A stretch of 64,000 nucleotides of DNA from SZUA-430 sp040080835 (GCA_040080835.1 JBEBHP010000007.1:62001-126000); one strand, 5' to 3'. Shown: positions 9,376 through 20,618, counted from the first letter of the stretch. The notes: a model not told the origin generated them from the sequence alone. A program made the numbers and translations.

Positions 9376-9842
9376 CCATGAGAAAGATCGCCATCGCCTT
9401 CATCACGCTGGTTGCTTTCTTCCCCGGAATTTCACGGGCGGTAGAGCCCGAAGAAATGTTGGGTGACCCTGCGCTCGAAGCCCGCGCCCGCGAAATCACG
9501 AGGGAGCTTCGCTGCGTGGTCTGCCAGAACCAGTCGATTGACGATTCAAATGCCGACCTCGCCCGCGACATGCGTGTGCTCGTACGCGAACGCTTGAAAA
9601 AGGGAGACACCAACGAACAGACGCTTGCGTATCTCGTAGCCCGATACGGCAACTACGTGCTTCTCAAGCCACCGCTTCAGCTTGACACGGCGCTGCTCTG
9701 GTTCTCACCGATTCTGTTTCTGGGCTTGGGAGTATTGTTGCTGCGCGGCTACTTCAGAACCATGCGAACGGCGCCAGCGTCGCAAACGCCTCTAAGTCAG
9801 TCTGAACAGGACGCCCTCGAACACATTGCTGAGGAAGGCTAG
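9372..9842 (+). CDS. ccmH: Cytochrome c maturation protein CcmH (CycL-like)
   Basis: A 156-residue protein starting at the ATG that overlaps the ccmF stop (ATGA). It has a signal peptide (KIAIAFITLVAFFPGISRA), the diagnostic LRCVVCQNQS redox motif near residue 47, and one C-terminal membrane helix (ALLWFSPILFLGLGVLLL). CcmH reduces or holds the CXXCH cysteines of apocytochrome c before heme attachment by CcmF. Its length corresponds to the short alphaproteobacterial CycL form without fused TPRs; the TPR part is the separate next gene. Confidence 0.95.
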   Translation: MTMRKIAIAFITLVAFFPGISRAVEPEEMLGDPALEARAREITRELRCVVCQNQSIDDSNADLARDMRVLVRERLKKGDTNEQTLAYLVARYGNYVLLKPPLQLDTALLWFSPILFLGLGVLLLRGYFRTMRTAPASQTPLSQSEQDALEHIAEEG

Positions 9843-9849
9843 TCTCCCG

Positions 9850-11046
9850 ATGTTGTGGTTTCTCTTCATATTGGCCCTTTCGGTGGCGCTTGCGATCACA
9901 CTGCGGCCATTGTTTCTGGCAAGCGTCCGCACATCCGAAGCGCGCGACAGCGAACTCGCAGTATATCGTAGCCAACTGAAGGAGCTCGAGGGCGACCTTG
10001 TGCGGGGATTGATTACGGTGACTGACGCCGAATCCGCGCGCATCGAAATCCAGCGTAAACTGCTGAGTGTCTCCAGCGTGCGTACCTCGACCGATGCGCA
10101 AGGCGCGCTGGCTCGCAGGGCTGGCTTCGTGGTTGTGGTCGCCACACCCATACTTGCCTTTGCGCTCTATTCGAATGTCGGATCTCCGCATCTGACAGGA
10201 TCGACGCCAGCAACATCATCCCCACAAGATGGTGCGCAAGGCACATCGCAGGCACCACTCGCAGATGTTGACACAATGGTGCAACGCCTTGCAGACCGCC
10301 TCAAGCAGAACCCGTCGGATCTCAAGGGATGGAAGATGCTGGGCTGGTCGTACTCCCACACGGACCGGGCAACTGACGCGGCCGACGCCTACCGCCATGC
10401 AATCTCGCTCGCACCAGATGATGCAAGCTTGCACGCGCTGCTGGCCGAGACGCTCGTTCAGGCAGCAGGCGGCAGGGTTACCGTCGAGTCTGACAGGGCT
10501 GTGAAAGATGCGATCGCGCTCGACTCTACAGAACCCCGGGCGCTCTACCTGTCAGGCCTCGCGCTTGAACAGCAAGGACACCCGCAGGACGCGTTCAAGA
10601 CCTGGGACAAACTCCTTAACAGCAGCGCCGTGAACGCTGAATGGGTACCAGAATTGAAGAAGAGCCTTGCGGCCCTTGCGCAAAAACTTGGCAAGGACGC
10701 TGCTCCTTACGTGGATTCGACCGCAAACACGGACCCTGCAATCCCGCTTGTCGCAGCGGGACCCGTATCGGGCCCAAGCGACCGGGACGTGTCAGCCGCG
10801 TCCACTATGTCACCCGAAGCCAGAGCTGAAATGATCAACGGCATGGTGAGCAGTCTCGTTGAAAAACTTCGCAGGAATCCGAAAGATCTCGACGGATGGC
10901 TCATGCTTGCGCGTTCACGCATGGTACTGGGAGACGCCAATGCCGCGCGCACGGCAGTTGCCCGCGCGCAGGAAGTTTTTGCAGGTGATCCGTCTGCACA
11001 GACAAGGATTGTGCAAGCCACCAAAGACATGGGCCTGAATCCATGA
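9850..11046 (+). CDS. ccmI: Cytochrome c maturation TPR protein CcmI (CycH-like)
   Basis: A 398-residue protein. The ATG at 9850, 7 nt after the ccmH stop, gives the CcmI-type start MLWFLFILALSVALAITLRP (one membrane helix), then a charged helix (ELAVYRSQLKELEGDL) and a second membrane segment near residue 105. The remainder is periplasmic TPR repeats (PSDLKGWKMLGWSYSHTDRA, NPKDLDGWLMLARSRMVLGD) that bind the C-terminal ends of apocytochromes and deliver them to CcmF/CcmH. The gene closes the ccmF-ccmH-ccmI run. No ccmE or ccmG thioredoxin gene lies between, unlike the common ccmEFGH order. Confidence 0.9.
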   Translation: MLWFLFILALSVALAITLRPLFLASVRTSEARDSELAVYRSQLKELEGDLVRGLITVTDAESARIEIQRKLLSVSSVRTSTDAQGALARRAGFVVVVATPILAFALYSNVGSPHLTGSTPATSSPQDGAQGTSQAPLADVDTMVQRLADRLKQNPSDLKGWKMLGWSYSHTDRATDAADAYRHAISLAPDDASLHALLAETLVQAAGGRVTVESDRAVKDAIALDSTEPRALYLSGLALEQQGHPQDAFKTWDKLLNSSAVNAEWVPELKKSLAALAQKLGKDAAPYVDSTANTDPAIPLVAAGPVSGPSDRDVSAASTMSPEARAEMINGMVSSLVEKLRRNPKDLDGWLMLARSRMVLGDANAARTAVARAQEVFAGDPSAQTRIVQATKDMGLNP

Positions 11047-11086
11047 TCGGCACTTTCGTTTTATCTATGTCAGCGAGCGTCTGACC

Positions 11087-12394
11087 GTGCTGGCCCAGAT
11101 CGACCCGGTCCTGTTCTTCTATGCCTTTCTCGCCGCGATGGCCGCTGCCATCTATTCGGCCCGCCGAAAGAAGGAACAGGTACGAAGCGAACGACAACTG
11201 TCCCATGCCAGGGCCAATGGCACTCATGAGCCGATTTCGCTCCACCCAGTGATCAACATTTCGGCTTGCATCGGTTGCGGGGCCTGCGTCCGGGCATGCC
11301 CGGAAGGTGAGATACTCGGTGTCGTGCGCGGCAAGGCGCACCTGGTCGAGCCCTCAAGCTGCATTGGTCACGGTGCATGTGCATCGGCCTGCCCGACCAA
11401 TGCCATTTCGCTGGTATTCGGCACCGAACGCCGGGGCATCGACATTCCGTCTGTCGGGCCGGACTTCCAGACCAACGTACCGGGCCTCTTCATCGCAGGC
11501 GAACTTGGCGGCATGGGTCTGATCCGGAATGCCATCGAACAGGGTCGTCAAGCCATGGACAGCATCGTGAAGCTGCGAGCCAATTCCAGCGCAGTACTCG
11601 ACACCGTCATTGTCGGCGCAGGGCCTGCTGGAATTTCGGCAACACTGCGCGCGAAACAGGCAAAGCTCAGGTCGGTCACGATAGAACAGGATTCTCTCGG
11701 CGGCACTGTCTCGCACTATCCGCGGGGCAAGATAGTCATGACGGCGCCTGCCACGCTGCCGATCGTGGGAAAAATGAAACTCGGCGAAACGAGCAAGGAG
11801 TCACTTTTGCAGTTCTGGCAGAAGATCGAACGCGAGCAGCAATTGACCATCTCTTACAACGAACGAGTGGAATCCATCCAGCGTGTGAGCGGAGGCTTTC
11901 AAGTCAAGACATCGCGACGCGAATTGAAAAGCAGGACCGTATTGCTGGCGATCGGACGCAGGGGAACTCCACGCAAGCTGGACGTGCCAGGAGAGGAACT
12001 GCCCAAGGTTGTTTACAAGCTCGTCGATCCGGAACAGTACAAGGGGCGCCACGTCATCGTCGCCGGCGGTGGAGACAGCGCCCTCGAAGCAGCGCTCAGT
12101 CTCTCTGTCCAGCCGGGCACATCAGTGACTCTCGTTCATCGCGGCAACGGATTTCCAAACTCGCGCGCAGCCAATCGGGAGCGACTGACCGAGGCCGAAC
12201 GATCACGCCGCCTTAGCGTCATGACGGAAGCCAAGCTGCATGAAATTACGCCGTCAACCGTTCGATTGTACCAGGGTGACCGCGAATTCATGGTCCAGAA
12301 CGACGATGTGATTGTATGTGCGGGGGGCATTCTGCCTTCCCAGTTCCTCAAGGAAATCGGAATCGCCGTGGAGACGAAATATGGCACGGCCTAA
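11087..12394 (+). CDS. Membrane-anchored ferredoxin-domain FAD/NAD(P) oxidoreductase
   Basis: A 435-residue protein with a GTG start at 11087, 40 bp after ccmI. An N-terminal membrane anchor (PVLFFYAFLAAMAAAIYSA) is followed by two [4Fe-4S] motifs of ferredoxin type (CIGCGACVRACPEG, CIGHGACASACPTN), then a thioredoxin-reductase-like flavoprotein with a FAD loop (VIVGAGPAGISA) and a second Rossmann loop for NAD(P) (VIVAGGGDSALEA). No CxxC disulfide of true thioredoxin reductase is visible. It should move electrons between NAD(P)H, FAD and the iron-sulfur clusters on the cytoplasmic face. Placement among cytochrome and ccm genes suggests it feeds the electron chain; the partner is inferred. Confidence 0.85.
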   Translation: MLAQIDPVLFFYAFLAAMAAAIYSARRKKEQVRSERQLSHARANGTHEPISLHPVINISACIGCGACVRACPEGEILGVVRGKAHLVEPSSCIGHGACASACPTNAISLVFGTERRGIDIPSVGPDFQTNVPGLFIAGELGGMGLIRNAIEQGRQAMDSIVKLRANSSAVLDTVIVGAGPAGISATLRAKQAKLRSVTIEQDSLGGTVSHYPRGKIVMTAPATLPIVGKMKLGETSKESLLQFWQKIEREQQLTISYNERVESIQRVSGGFQVKTSRRELKSRTVLLAIGRRGTPRKLDVPGEELPKVVYKLVDPEQYKGRHVIVAGGGDSALEAALSLSVQPGTSVTLVHRGNGFPNSRAANRERLTEAERSRRLSVMTEAKLHEITPSTVRLYQGDREFMVQNDDVIVCAGGILPSQFLKEIGIAVETKYGTA

Positions 12395-14060
12395 GTTCGC
12401 TCGAACCCGCAGCCAGGTCCTCGTTGCTGCCGTCGCTCTGGCGCTAAACGCCGGTTCCGCCGTCGCGGCGCCCTCGATGGACGAGGCACGCGAGGCCCTG
12501 CGCCTGCAGGACTACGTGCATGCAGCAGAACTTCTGGCCCCGTTGGCAAAAAAGGGCGACGCTGAAGCGCAGTATCAGCTGGCCGCGCTCTACCGATCGG
12601 GCAACGGCGTCGAGAAGGACCACGCGCAGGCGTATCAATGGCTCCTGCTCGCGTCCAGGCAGGGTCATGCAAAGGCGCAATACAATCTTGCCATCATGTA
12701 CCAGCGCGGCTGGGGGGTATCGGCCGATCAGTCCCAGGCGAAGAAATGGTTCCAGGCTGCAGCGACCCAGGGGGACGACACCGCCCGACGCCAACTCGCC
12801 CTACTCAACCAGCAGGTGCCCGCGACCGAACAGCCACCGCCTCCCGTTCCAGAGCCGCAGGCACCAAAATCACAACCAGCCGACGGTGTGGTCAGAGGAC
12901 AACCAGTCGAGGACAAGGTCGTCACTCGCACAAAACCAGGGAACCAGACCCTGCCTGCGCGCCCACCAACAGTGCCCGACAAGGCATTCACTGTAGCCCC
13001 CGGTCCCGCCCCCACAGCGCAAACGGGCCCTGTACAGGTTACGACAGCAGGAACCTATAGCGGCTGGACACCACTCGCCATGGCAGCGTGGCGAGGCAAG
13101 GTTGACGCGGTACGGGCGCTGATCAGGCAGGGTGCAAGGGTCAACGAACTCGACACTGAAGGATACACCGCGCTCGCGCGTGCGGTCAGTTGTGGTCGCG
13201 CAGATTCTGCAAAAGTGCTCTTGAACGCAGGCGCCAGCGTCGCGCTGCAAGGTCCCAACACCAGGTCGACACTCATCCTTGCCGTAACCCAGGACAACCC
13301 GGAGGTTCTGCCGCTCGTCCTCACTGCGAAACCGGATGTTGAGTGGATTGGTCAAGACGGATCCACGGCATTGCTTGAAGCCGTAGATGCCAGCAACATC
13401 CAGGCTGTTTCAGCGCTCATCGTGGCAAAGGCAAACCCGAACCACGCACGCGCCGACGGAACAACACCACTCACGCTCGCCGCGGCCAAAGGTTCGATTC
13501 CGATTGCCAGAGCGCTCATCGAAAGGGGAGCGTCGATTGATGCACGTGACGGAGCAGGCCTGACCCCAGTGTCCATTGCTGCCGCTGCCGACAACGCAGA
13601 GCTCGTCAAGTTACTGGCGGGCCACCGTGCCAGTATCAATGCGCAGGATGCAGAAGGTCTTACGCCACTTGCGAGGGCCGCAGCCGGCAACCGCCAGCGA
13701 GCGCTCGTGGCCCTTCTCAATGCACATGCCGATGTAAATCGCGCAACGCGAAGCGGCAACACACCACTGATGCTCGCCAGCCAGCGCGGCTGGCTGGAAA
13801 GCAGTCGCCTTCTGGTTGGCGCAAGGGCTGCACTCGACGCTAGAAACAGCCTGGGCAACACTGCCCTGCACCTCGCAACACAGACCGAACAGGTTCAGAT
13901 CGTCCGGCTCCTGCTCGGCAGCGGTGCGGATGCATTCGCGAAGAACAACAGCCACCAGAGCCCGACGGATATTGCAATGAACAGCGGCAATGCCGATTTG
14001 ATAGCGATTTTTCGCCAGTCCTCAACCAGCCGCAACTGGTGGTCCGATCTGTTCCGATAG
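12381..14060 (+). CDS. Secreted Sel1-repeat and ankyrin-repeat protein
   Basis: A 559-residue protein starting at ATG 12381, overlapping the previous stop by 14 bp, so it is likely co-translated with the oxidoreductase. A signal peptide (VLVAAVALALNAGSAVAA) leads into Sel1/TPR-like repeats at about 35-140 (AEAQYQLAALYRSGNGVEKD, AKAQYNLAIMYQRGWGVSAD), a Pro/Gln/Thr-rich linker, then about nine ankyrin repeats (GWTPLAMAAWRGKVDAVRAL, GNTALHLATQTEQVQIVRLL). Both repeat types mediate protein contacts. A scaffold for the periplasmic electron-transfer proteins would fit, but this is inference. Confidence 0.88.
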   Translation: MARPKFARTRSQVLVAAVALALNAGSAVAAPSMDEAREALRLQDYVHAAELLAPLAKKGDAEAQYQLAALYRSGNGVEKDHAQAYQWLLLASRQGHAKAQYNLAIMYQRGWGVSADQSQAKKWFQAAATQGDDTARRQLALLNQQVPATEQPPPPVPEPQAPKSQPADGVVRGQPVEDKVVTRTKPGNQTLPARPPTVPDKAFTVAPGPAPTAQTGPVQVTTAGTYSGWTPLAMAAWRGKVDAVRALIRQGARVNELDTEGYTALARAVSCGRADSAKVLLNAGASVALQGPNTRSTLILAVTQDNPEVLPLVLTAKPDVEWIGQDGSTALLEAVDASNIQAVSALIVAKANPNHARADGTTPLTLAAAKGSIPIARALIERGASIDARDGAGLTPVSIAAAADNAELVKLLAGHRASINAQDAEGLTPLARAAAGNRQRALVALLNAHADVNRATRSGNTPLMLASQRGWLESSRLLVGARAALDARNSLGNTALHLATQTEQVQIVRLLLGSGADAFAKNNSHQSPTDIAMNSGNADLIAIFRQSSTSRNWWSDLFR

Positions 14061-14159
14061 AGCTTCGGCTATCGAGACCAACTGTACGATGGTGCGACTC
14101 TGCTGGCGGCGCGGCTTGCCCCCACGCATTCCAGGCGCACACTGCTCCGACCACGCGAA

Positions 14160-15545
14160 CTATCCGGCCGGATCGATCCACCCGCCGCCAAGCACCCGGA
14201 ACAGCGTCACACTGGCTTGAAGGCGCGCAAGCTTTGCCTGTGCCAACTGGTCCTGTGCTGCGTACAAGGATCGTTGCGCGTCAAGCACCGTTAGAAATCC
14301 GTCGACGCCTGTGCGATACCTCAATTCTGCGATGCGATAGGCTTCCTGAGCCTGGTCGGTCTGGATTTGGCTGGCGCGTTCACGCGCGCCAAGGCTTGCC
14401 GCAGCGCCGAGCGCAACATCAACGTCCGAGAACGCTGATATCACCACCTTTCGATAGCCCAACAGCAGCTCTTGCCGCCTTGCCACCGCCGCATCCAGGT
14501 TCGCCTCGTTCCTTCCGCCGTCAAATATCGACTGCAGAAGCGATGCGCCAATCGAGTAGGCGATGTTGCTGGGATTCAAGAGGCTTGAGAGCGCGCCGCT
14601 TGATGCACCCAGCGACCCCGACAACGAGATTGAAGGAAAAAATGCAGCGCGCGCCGCACCGATATTCGCATCACCACCGGCAAGCAAAGCCTCCGCTCGC
14701 CTGACGTCCGGCCGACGGGCGAGCAATGCTGACGGAAGTCCGGGCGCAATACTCGGTGCTTTCAAAACGCCAAGACTGGTCCCTGAAATATTGAACCCCT
14801 GGACCGGCCGACCCAGCAACAATGCCAGCGCCGCCAATGCCTCACGCTCCTGTTGCTCCAGTGCTGGAATATTCGCTTCCTGACCGGCAACGTTTGCAAG
14901 CTGCTGCGCCAGCTCAATCGGCACAGCGACTCCCGCATTGACACGGGCTTTCGTGATCTTGAGCACGCCTTGGGCGTTGTCGAGATTTTGCTGTGCAAAA
15001 CCGATACGATCACGCAGTGACAAGAGCTGAAAATACGTCGTGGCCACACTCGAAACGACGGTCAGCGCCACGGTCTCACGGTCATAGGCACTGGCGCGCA
15101 GTGATGCCTCGGCCGCGGAAAGATTGGCTCTATTGCGTCCCCAGAAATCCACTTCGTAAGAGGCGCCAAGATCGATACTGAACGATTGCCGGGCCGACCC
15201 ACTGCTTTCGAGAGTGCCGGACTGCGATGCCCCGGCGCGCAAATCCAGGCTCGGCAAAAGCGCCGATCCCGAAGCTCGCGCCTGCGCTTCTGCCTGGAGG
15301 ATGCGTGACGCGGCACTCGCCAGATCAATATTTTGGGTTTGCGCCGCGTCGATCAGCCAGTCCAGCTCACGGCTGTCAAAGTTATGCCACCATTGCGGCG
15401 ACGGCCAGATCTCTGCTCCTGCGGGAATTGCGGTATCCCATGCCAGAGGCACGTCAGCATGGCTCAAACCTTCACCCTGTTCACTGGCGCACGCGCTGAG
15501 CATTGCGACGGAAGACATTAGCACCACACGGTAGATCTTCATCAT
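14160..15545 (-). CDS. Outer-membrane efflux lipoprotein, NodT/TolC family
   Basis: A 461-residue protein with a lipoprotein signal (SSVAMLSAC lipobox), starting at ATG 15545 (or the adjacent ATG 15542, better spaced from GAGG). The body shows the duplicated TolC-type outer-membrane efflux domain (LDWLIDAAQTQNIDLASAASR..., RPDVRRAEALLAGGDANIGAARAAFFPSISL) with long coiled helices. It forms the outer-membrane exit duct for tripartite pumps. It follows the macB-like gene by 4 bp and is the last gene of a three-gene efflux operon read leftwards. Confidence 0.92.
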   Translation of the reverse strand: MMKIYRVVLMSSVAMLSACASEQGEGLSHADVPLAWDTAIPAGAEIWPSPQWWHNFDSRELDWLIDAAQTQNIDLASAASRILQAEAQARASGSALLPSLDLRAGASQSGTLESSGSARQSFSIDLGASYEVDFWGRNRANLSAAEASLRASAYDRETVALTVVSSVATTYFQLLSLRDRIGFAQQNLDNAQGVLKITKARVNAGVAVPIELAQQLANVAGQEANIPALEQQEREALAALALLLGRPVQGFNISGTSLGVLKAPSIAPGLPSALLARRPDVRRAEALLAGGDANIGAARAAFFPSISLSGSLGASSGALSSLLNPSNIAYSIGASLLQSIFDGGRNEANLDAAVARRQELLLGYRKVVISAFSDVDVALGAAASLGARERASQIQTDQAQEAYRIAELRYRTGVDGFLTVLDAQRSLYAAQDQLAQAKLARLQASVTLFRVLGGGWIDPAG

Positions 15546-15549
15546 CGCC

Positions 15550-17534
<1,985 letters not shown>

Positions 17535-17538
<4 letters not shown>

Positions 17539-18833
17539 GGAAAGCCCCGGAACCCGCCTTGCCGGTTGGAATTGCCGTTGCCGTTGCGTGATCCAGCCGA
17601 TGATGTGGCGCTCTTGGTGCCAGCAACCACCCGGTCACCTTCCGCAAGGCCGGAGATGACCTCCGCAGCGACGCGGTTCATCACACCAACCTTGACTTCC
17701 CGTTCCTGCTGCTTGCCATTGGCATCGACAAGCGTCACCTTGTAAAGCTTCTGGCGCGGCTTGAACCGGCGCAGCGCCGCCACCGGCACATTCACCACGT
17801 CTTCCTTTCCCGCAATCACGAAAAACACCTGGGCGGTCATCTGGGTCATCAGTTCACCGCCGGCATTGTCAACCTCGAACAGCGCTGTGTAGAGCACGAC
17901 ATTGTTCACGTTTTCCGGCGTCGGCAGGATCTGCCTCAGCTTGCCACGCCAGCGTTTGCCAGGCGTTCCCAGGATCGTAAAATAGGCGTCCATACCTGTT
18001 TTGAGCTTGGGAACGTCGGCTTCTGACACTTGCGTCCACACGGTCATTATCTTCAGGTCAGCGACCCGCAGAATGACAGGCGCCTGCTGGTTCGCGTTCA
18101 GTGTCTGGCCTTGCTTGGCTGTGATGGATACGACCGTGCCGGAAATAGGCGCATAAATCTTGGTGTATCCCAGGGTGACCTCGTCTCCCTTGACTGTCGA
18201 TGTGGTCTGCTCGATCTGTGCCTTGATAGCGTTCAGTCCCGCTTCCGCCGATCGCATGCCAGAAAGCGCAATCTGATAGGCATCCTCACTTGTCGCCCTT
18301 TCGGCCTTCAGCATCTTTTGGCGTGCGTACTGTCCGCGTGCAAGTTCAAGCTGCGACTGCCGGTCGGCGAGCTGGGCCCTCAGGTTCCTGAGCTGCGCAC
18401 GACCGGCATCCACTTTCGTATTCAGAACAGCGGGATCAATTTCAGCAAGCAGGTCGCCCACCTTGACGCGCGCACCGACCTCGACGTTCAGCTTCTTGAG
18501 CAAACCCGAGACCTGGGCACCCACATCCACGAAATCCCGTGGCTGAAGGTTGCCAAGTGCCGTGACATTGTCTTCGACATCACCGCGCTCGACCGGAACG
18601 ACCAGGATTTCAACCGTCGTACCTGTGCCGAACCACCACCAGGCGACGAGACCCATCAACGTGAGGAAAACCACTGCAAGCACTAGCACCCGGCCTCGGC
18701 GCGACTTCGGCCAGAGCGCCCCCGCACGACGCGCGAACGCATTGCCGACCCCGAGAGAACTCGTGGCCTGCGCCTCATCAATGGGAGGACGCGTCATCGG
18801 TTCGACAGAGGCAGGCTTTGTTTCATTTTCCAT
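17535..18833 (-). CDS. macA: MacA-type periplasmic adaptor (membrane fusion protein)
   Basis: A 432-residue adaptor beginning at ATG 18833. A cytoplasmic N-terminus of about 50 residues precedes one membrane helix (VLVLAVVFLTLMGLVAWWWF), then a lipoyl/biotinyl half-motif (GAQVSGLLKKLNVEVGARVKVGDLLAEID), a long coiled-coil hairpin, the returning lipoyl half (TKIYAPISGTVVSI) and beta-barrel domains. A Gly/Asn-rich tail closes the protein. It links the MacB-like pump to the NodT-like duct encoded downstream. Confidence 0.92.
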
Positions 18834-18852
18834 GGATAAAGTATGGCATGGA

Positions 18853-18878
18853 TGCGGCGGCTGTTTCCAGCCGCCGCA
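18853..18878 (-). terminator. Hairpin after the RcnB/glycine-zipper gene
   Basis: An 11-bp perfect stem (TGCGGCGGCTG / CAGCCGCCGCA) with loop TTTC lies 18 bp past the stop of the gene at 18897-19877 and just before macA. There is no T-run, so it may act with Rho or as an RNA 3-prime stabiliser. Confidence 0.6.
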
Positions 18879-18896
18879 ACGGGCCCACATTCATCA

Positions 18897-19877
18897 TCAA
18901 TTTATGAAGGCCCAGGCACCATCCGGTTGACGGCATGCGCGACCGGTTACCACGCGTCGACGATCAAGGTAGGCCGTATGAATGTACGTGGCACAGCGGA
19001 AACCATCACCGTCGTAACTGTACCTGATCACGCGGAAGTCACCCCGATGATTGTTGCCCGGATTGCGCCAGCTGTAGCTGTTCCCAGATCGTCCGCCGTT
19101 CAGTGCATCGTAATACGCGCGATAGGCATAACCCCGATCATCGCAGTTCATCCTGGTTGTCAGCGAGGATCCGATCGCGCTGCCGATGATGATGCCAACA
19201 AACGTACCACCGTTACCATTGTTGTCAGCGGCTCGACCCAGAAGGCCGCCAATAATACCACCCACAAGTATGCCAGCCGGATCGGCACGCTCGCGACACT
19301 CGCGATAGAAGCCGTCGTCACTATAGGTGTAGCGGCGCGAATAGCGGCGGCGCCAGTTTTGCTCCCGCTCGTCAGCCCACATTGTCCGACGCACGATGCC
19401 ATTGCTGATCGAGACCATCACGCAACTGCCACGTTCGTAACACATCCAGCGATATCCGCGTTGCGGAGGCGGCAGGTTGCGTTGCTGCCAGTCGGGCGCA
19501 GAATAGCGATCATCGCGGTATTGATCTGGCACCCGCTCACCCCGTGACCACTTCCTGGGGACACCACCCGGATTTCCGGCCTGGCCATTTCCCTCACGTG
19601 AATTTCTCAATGCGGGTCCGCCTGGAACCGGAGGTGGACCTGCAGGCACTGTTGGAGATGGTGTTGGTGGTGCCGGAACCTGATTGCCAGCCGGTGCCTG
19701 GTCGGACGGCTTGTCGGAACGCTGACCCTTTGGCTCATCGCGGTTCCCCTTTTGGGGGCAGTCATTCTGACCGGGTTGACCGCATGCAGGCGGGCCGGGA
19801 GCGGGTTCCGGCGGCGCGGCTAAAGCCGGACCACCAATGAGCATTATCGCCAATAACAGGCTTGTCGTCTTCTTCAT
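18897..19877 (-). CDS. Secreted protein with RcnB-like segment and glycine-zipper (17-kDa antigen-like) domain
   Basis: A 326-residue protein from ATG 19877, preceded by AAAAAGG. Signal peptide MKKTTSLLLAIMLIGGPALA, then a long Pro/Gly/Gln-rich disordered stretch, then an RcnB-like beta segment (QRGYRWMCYERGSCVMVS), a glycine-zipper membrane hairpin (GILVGGIIGGLLGRAAD, VGIIIGSAIGSSL) of the Rick_17kDa type, and a C-terminal domain with Cys pairs ending in RACRQPDGAW. The C-terminal half resembles the lipoprotein at 46738-47286. Its promoter at 19908-19932 is an exact EcfG site, so it is a stress-induced envelope protein. The precise function is unknown. Confidence 0.8.
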   Translation of the reverse strand: MKKTTSLLLAIMLIGGPALAAPPEPAPGPPACGQPGQNDCPQKGNRDEPKGQRSDKPSDQAPAGNQVPAPPTPSPTVPAGPPPVPGGPALRNSREGNGQAGNPGGVPRKWSRGERVPDQYRDDRYSAPDWQQRNLPPPQRGYRWMCYERGSCVMVSISNGIVRRTMWADEREQNWRRRYSRRYTYSDDGFYRECRERADPAGILVGGIIGGLLGRAADNNGNGGTFVGIIIGSAIGSSLTTRMNCDDRGYAYRAYYDALNGGRSGNSYSWRNPGNNHRGDFRVIRYSYDGDGFRCATYIHTAYLDRRRVVTGRACRQPDGAWAFIN

Positions 19878-19907
19878 GTTTTTTGCACCTTTTTCCATTC
19901 GAACGTA

Positions 19908-19932
19908 AACGCGCCCACCGGGATATGGTTCC
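19908..19932 (-). promoter_or_regulatory. EcfG (GSR sigma) promoter of the RcnB/glycine-zipper gene
   Basis: Exact GGAAC-N16-CGTT on the minus strand (GTTCC at 19928-19932, AACG at 19908-19911 as read on plus), ending 31 bp before the start codon. Confidence 0.85.
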
Positions 19933-20054
19933 CGGCAGTCGTGTTCGCTTGAACGGCATGGGAAGCACCTGCAGATGCGAGCCGTTTGCAATCACCGCTG
20001 CGCGTGCCTTCGGGAATTAATCGTTCAACAATGGTTGCGTGAAACTATCTGCGA

Positions 20055-20618
20055 ATGACTGCCTCTACCCCATCCAGAATGTTGATCGCACAATGGGCAT
20101 TGGGCGCACTGCTGGTTGCGTCAACAGCTGCCATAGGATTGGGCATTTTGTTTCACAATCCTGAGGAAACAGCACTCATTCTGGTTCGCCCGCAAGACTG
20201 CCTCAGGGCTTTCGATGACACGGCATGTCGAAAGCTTGTCGCGATGGCGACGTCTCTACACAACGACACCAGCCCCAGGTTCAATAGCCGGGTCATGTGC
20301 GAGCTTGAATATGGAAACGATACGTGTACGGAAATTCGCGTCGGATTCAGAACGACGGAAGCATTTGTCCCCCAAATTGCGGCGATTGCAGCGTCACGTG
20401 AAGGCGCAAGCGATCCTAAAGCCTTGCTGCCGGTCTACTTTGCACCAAGGACGTCCATGCGGTCCGGAAAGCAGGGACACGCCATACGATTTGCAGGCAA
20501 GTTGGTGGGCACGTTGCTGACCCAGACATTTGGTGGCGCAAGCATCTCTCGGATCATGGACAAAGACGGAAAACCCCTTTCCGTCGCGACAGTTGCTCAA
20601 CTTCGCAAAGGCCACTGA
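20055..20618 (+). CDS. DUF1190 (YgiB)-like membrane-anchored protein
   Basis: A 187-residue protein with an N-terminal membrane segment (ALGALLVASTAAIGLGILF). The mature part carries paired cysteines in the pattern of the DUF1190/YgiB family: a first DC near the start, an AC soon after, a large segment with C-E and DTC, then FVPQ and a P-x-Y-F step. The function of the family is unknown; members sit in the cell envelope. The start at 20055 has no strong ribosome site. The gene stands alone between two minus-strand genes. Confidence 0.7.
   Translation: MTASTPSRMLIAQWALGALLVASTAAIGLGILFHNPEETALILVRPQDCLRAFDDTACRKLVAMATSLHNDTSPRFNSRVMCELEYGNDTCTEIRVGFRTTEAFVPQIAAIAASREGASDPKALLPVYFAPRTSMRSGKQGHAIRFAGKLVGTLLTQTFGGASISRIMDKDGKPLSVATVAQLRKGH

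Noticed and set aside
18844..18896. Small RNA gene at the hairpin before macA
   Set aside because: Only a hairpin is visible; no promoter or conserved RNA feature supports an RNA gene.
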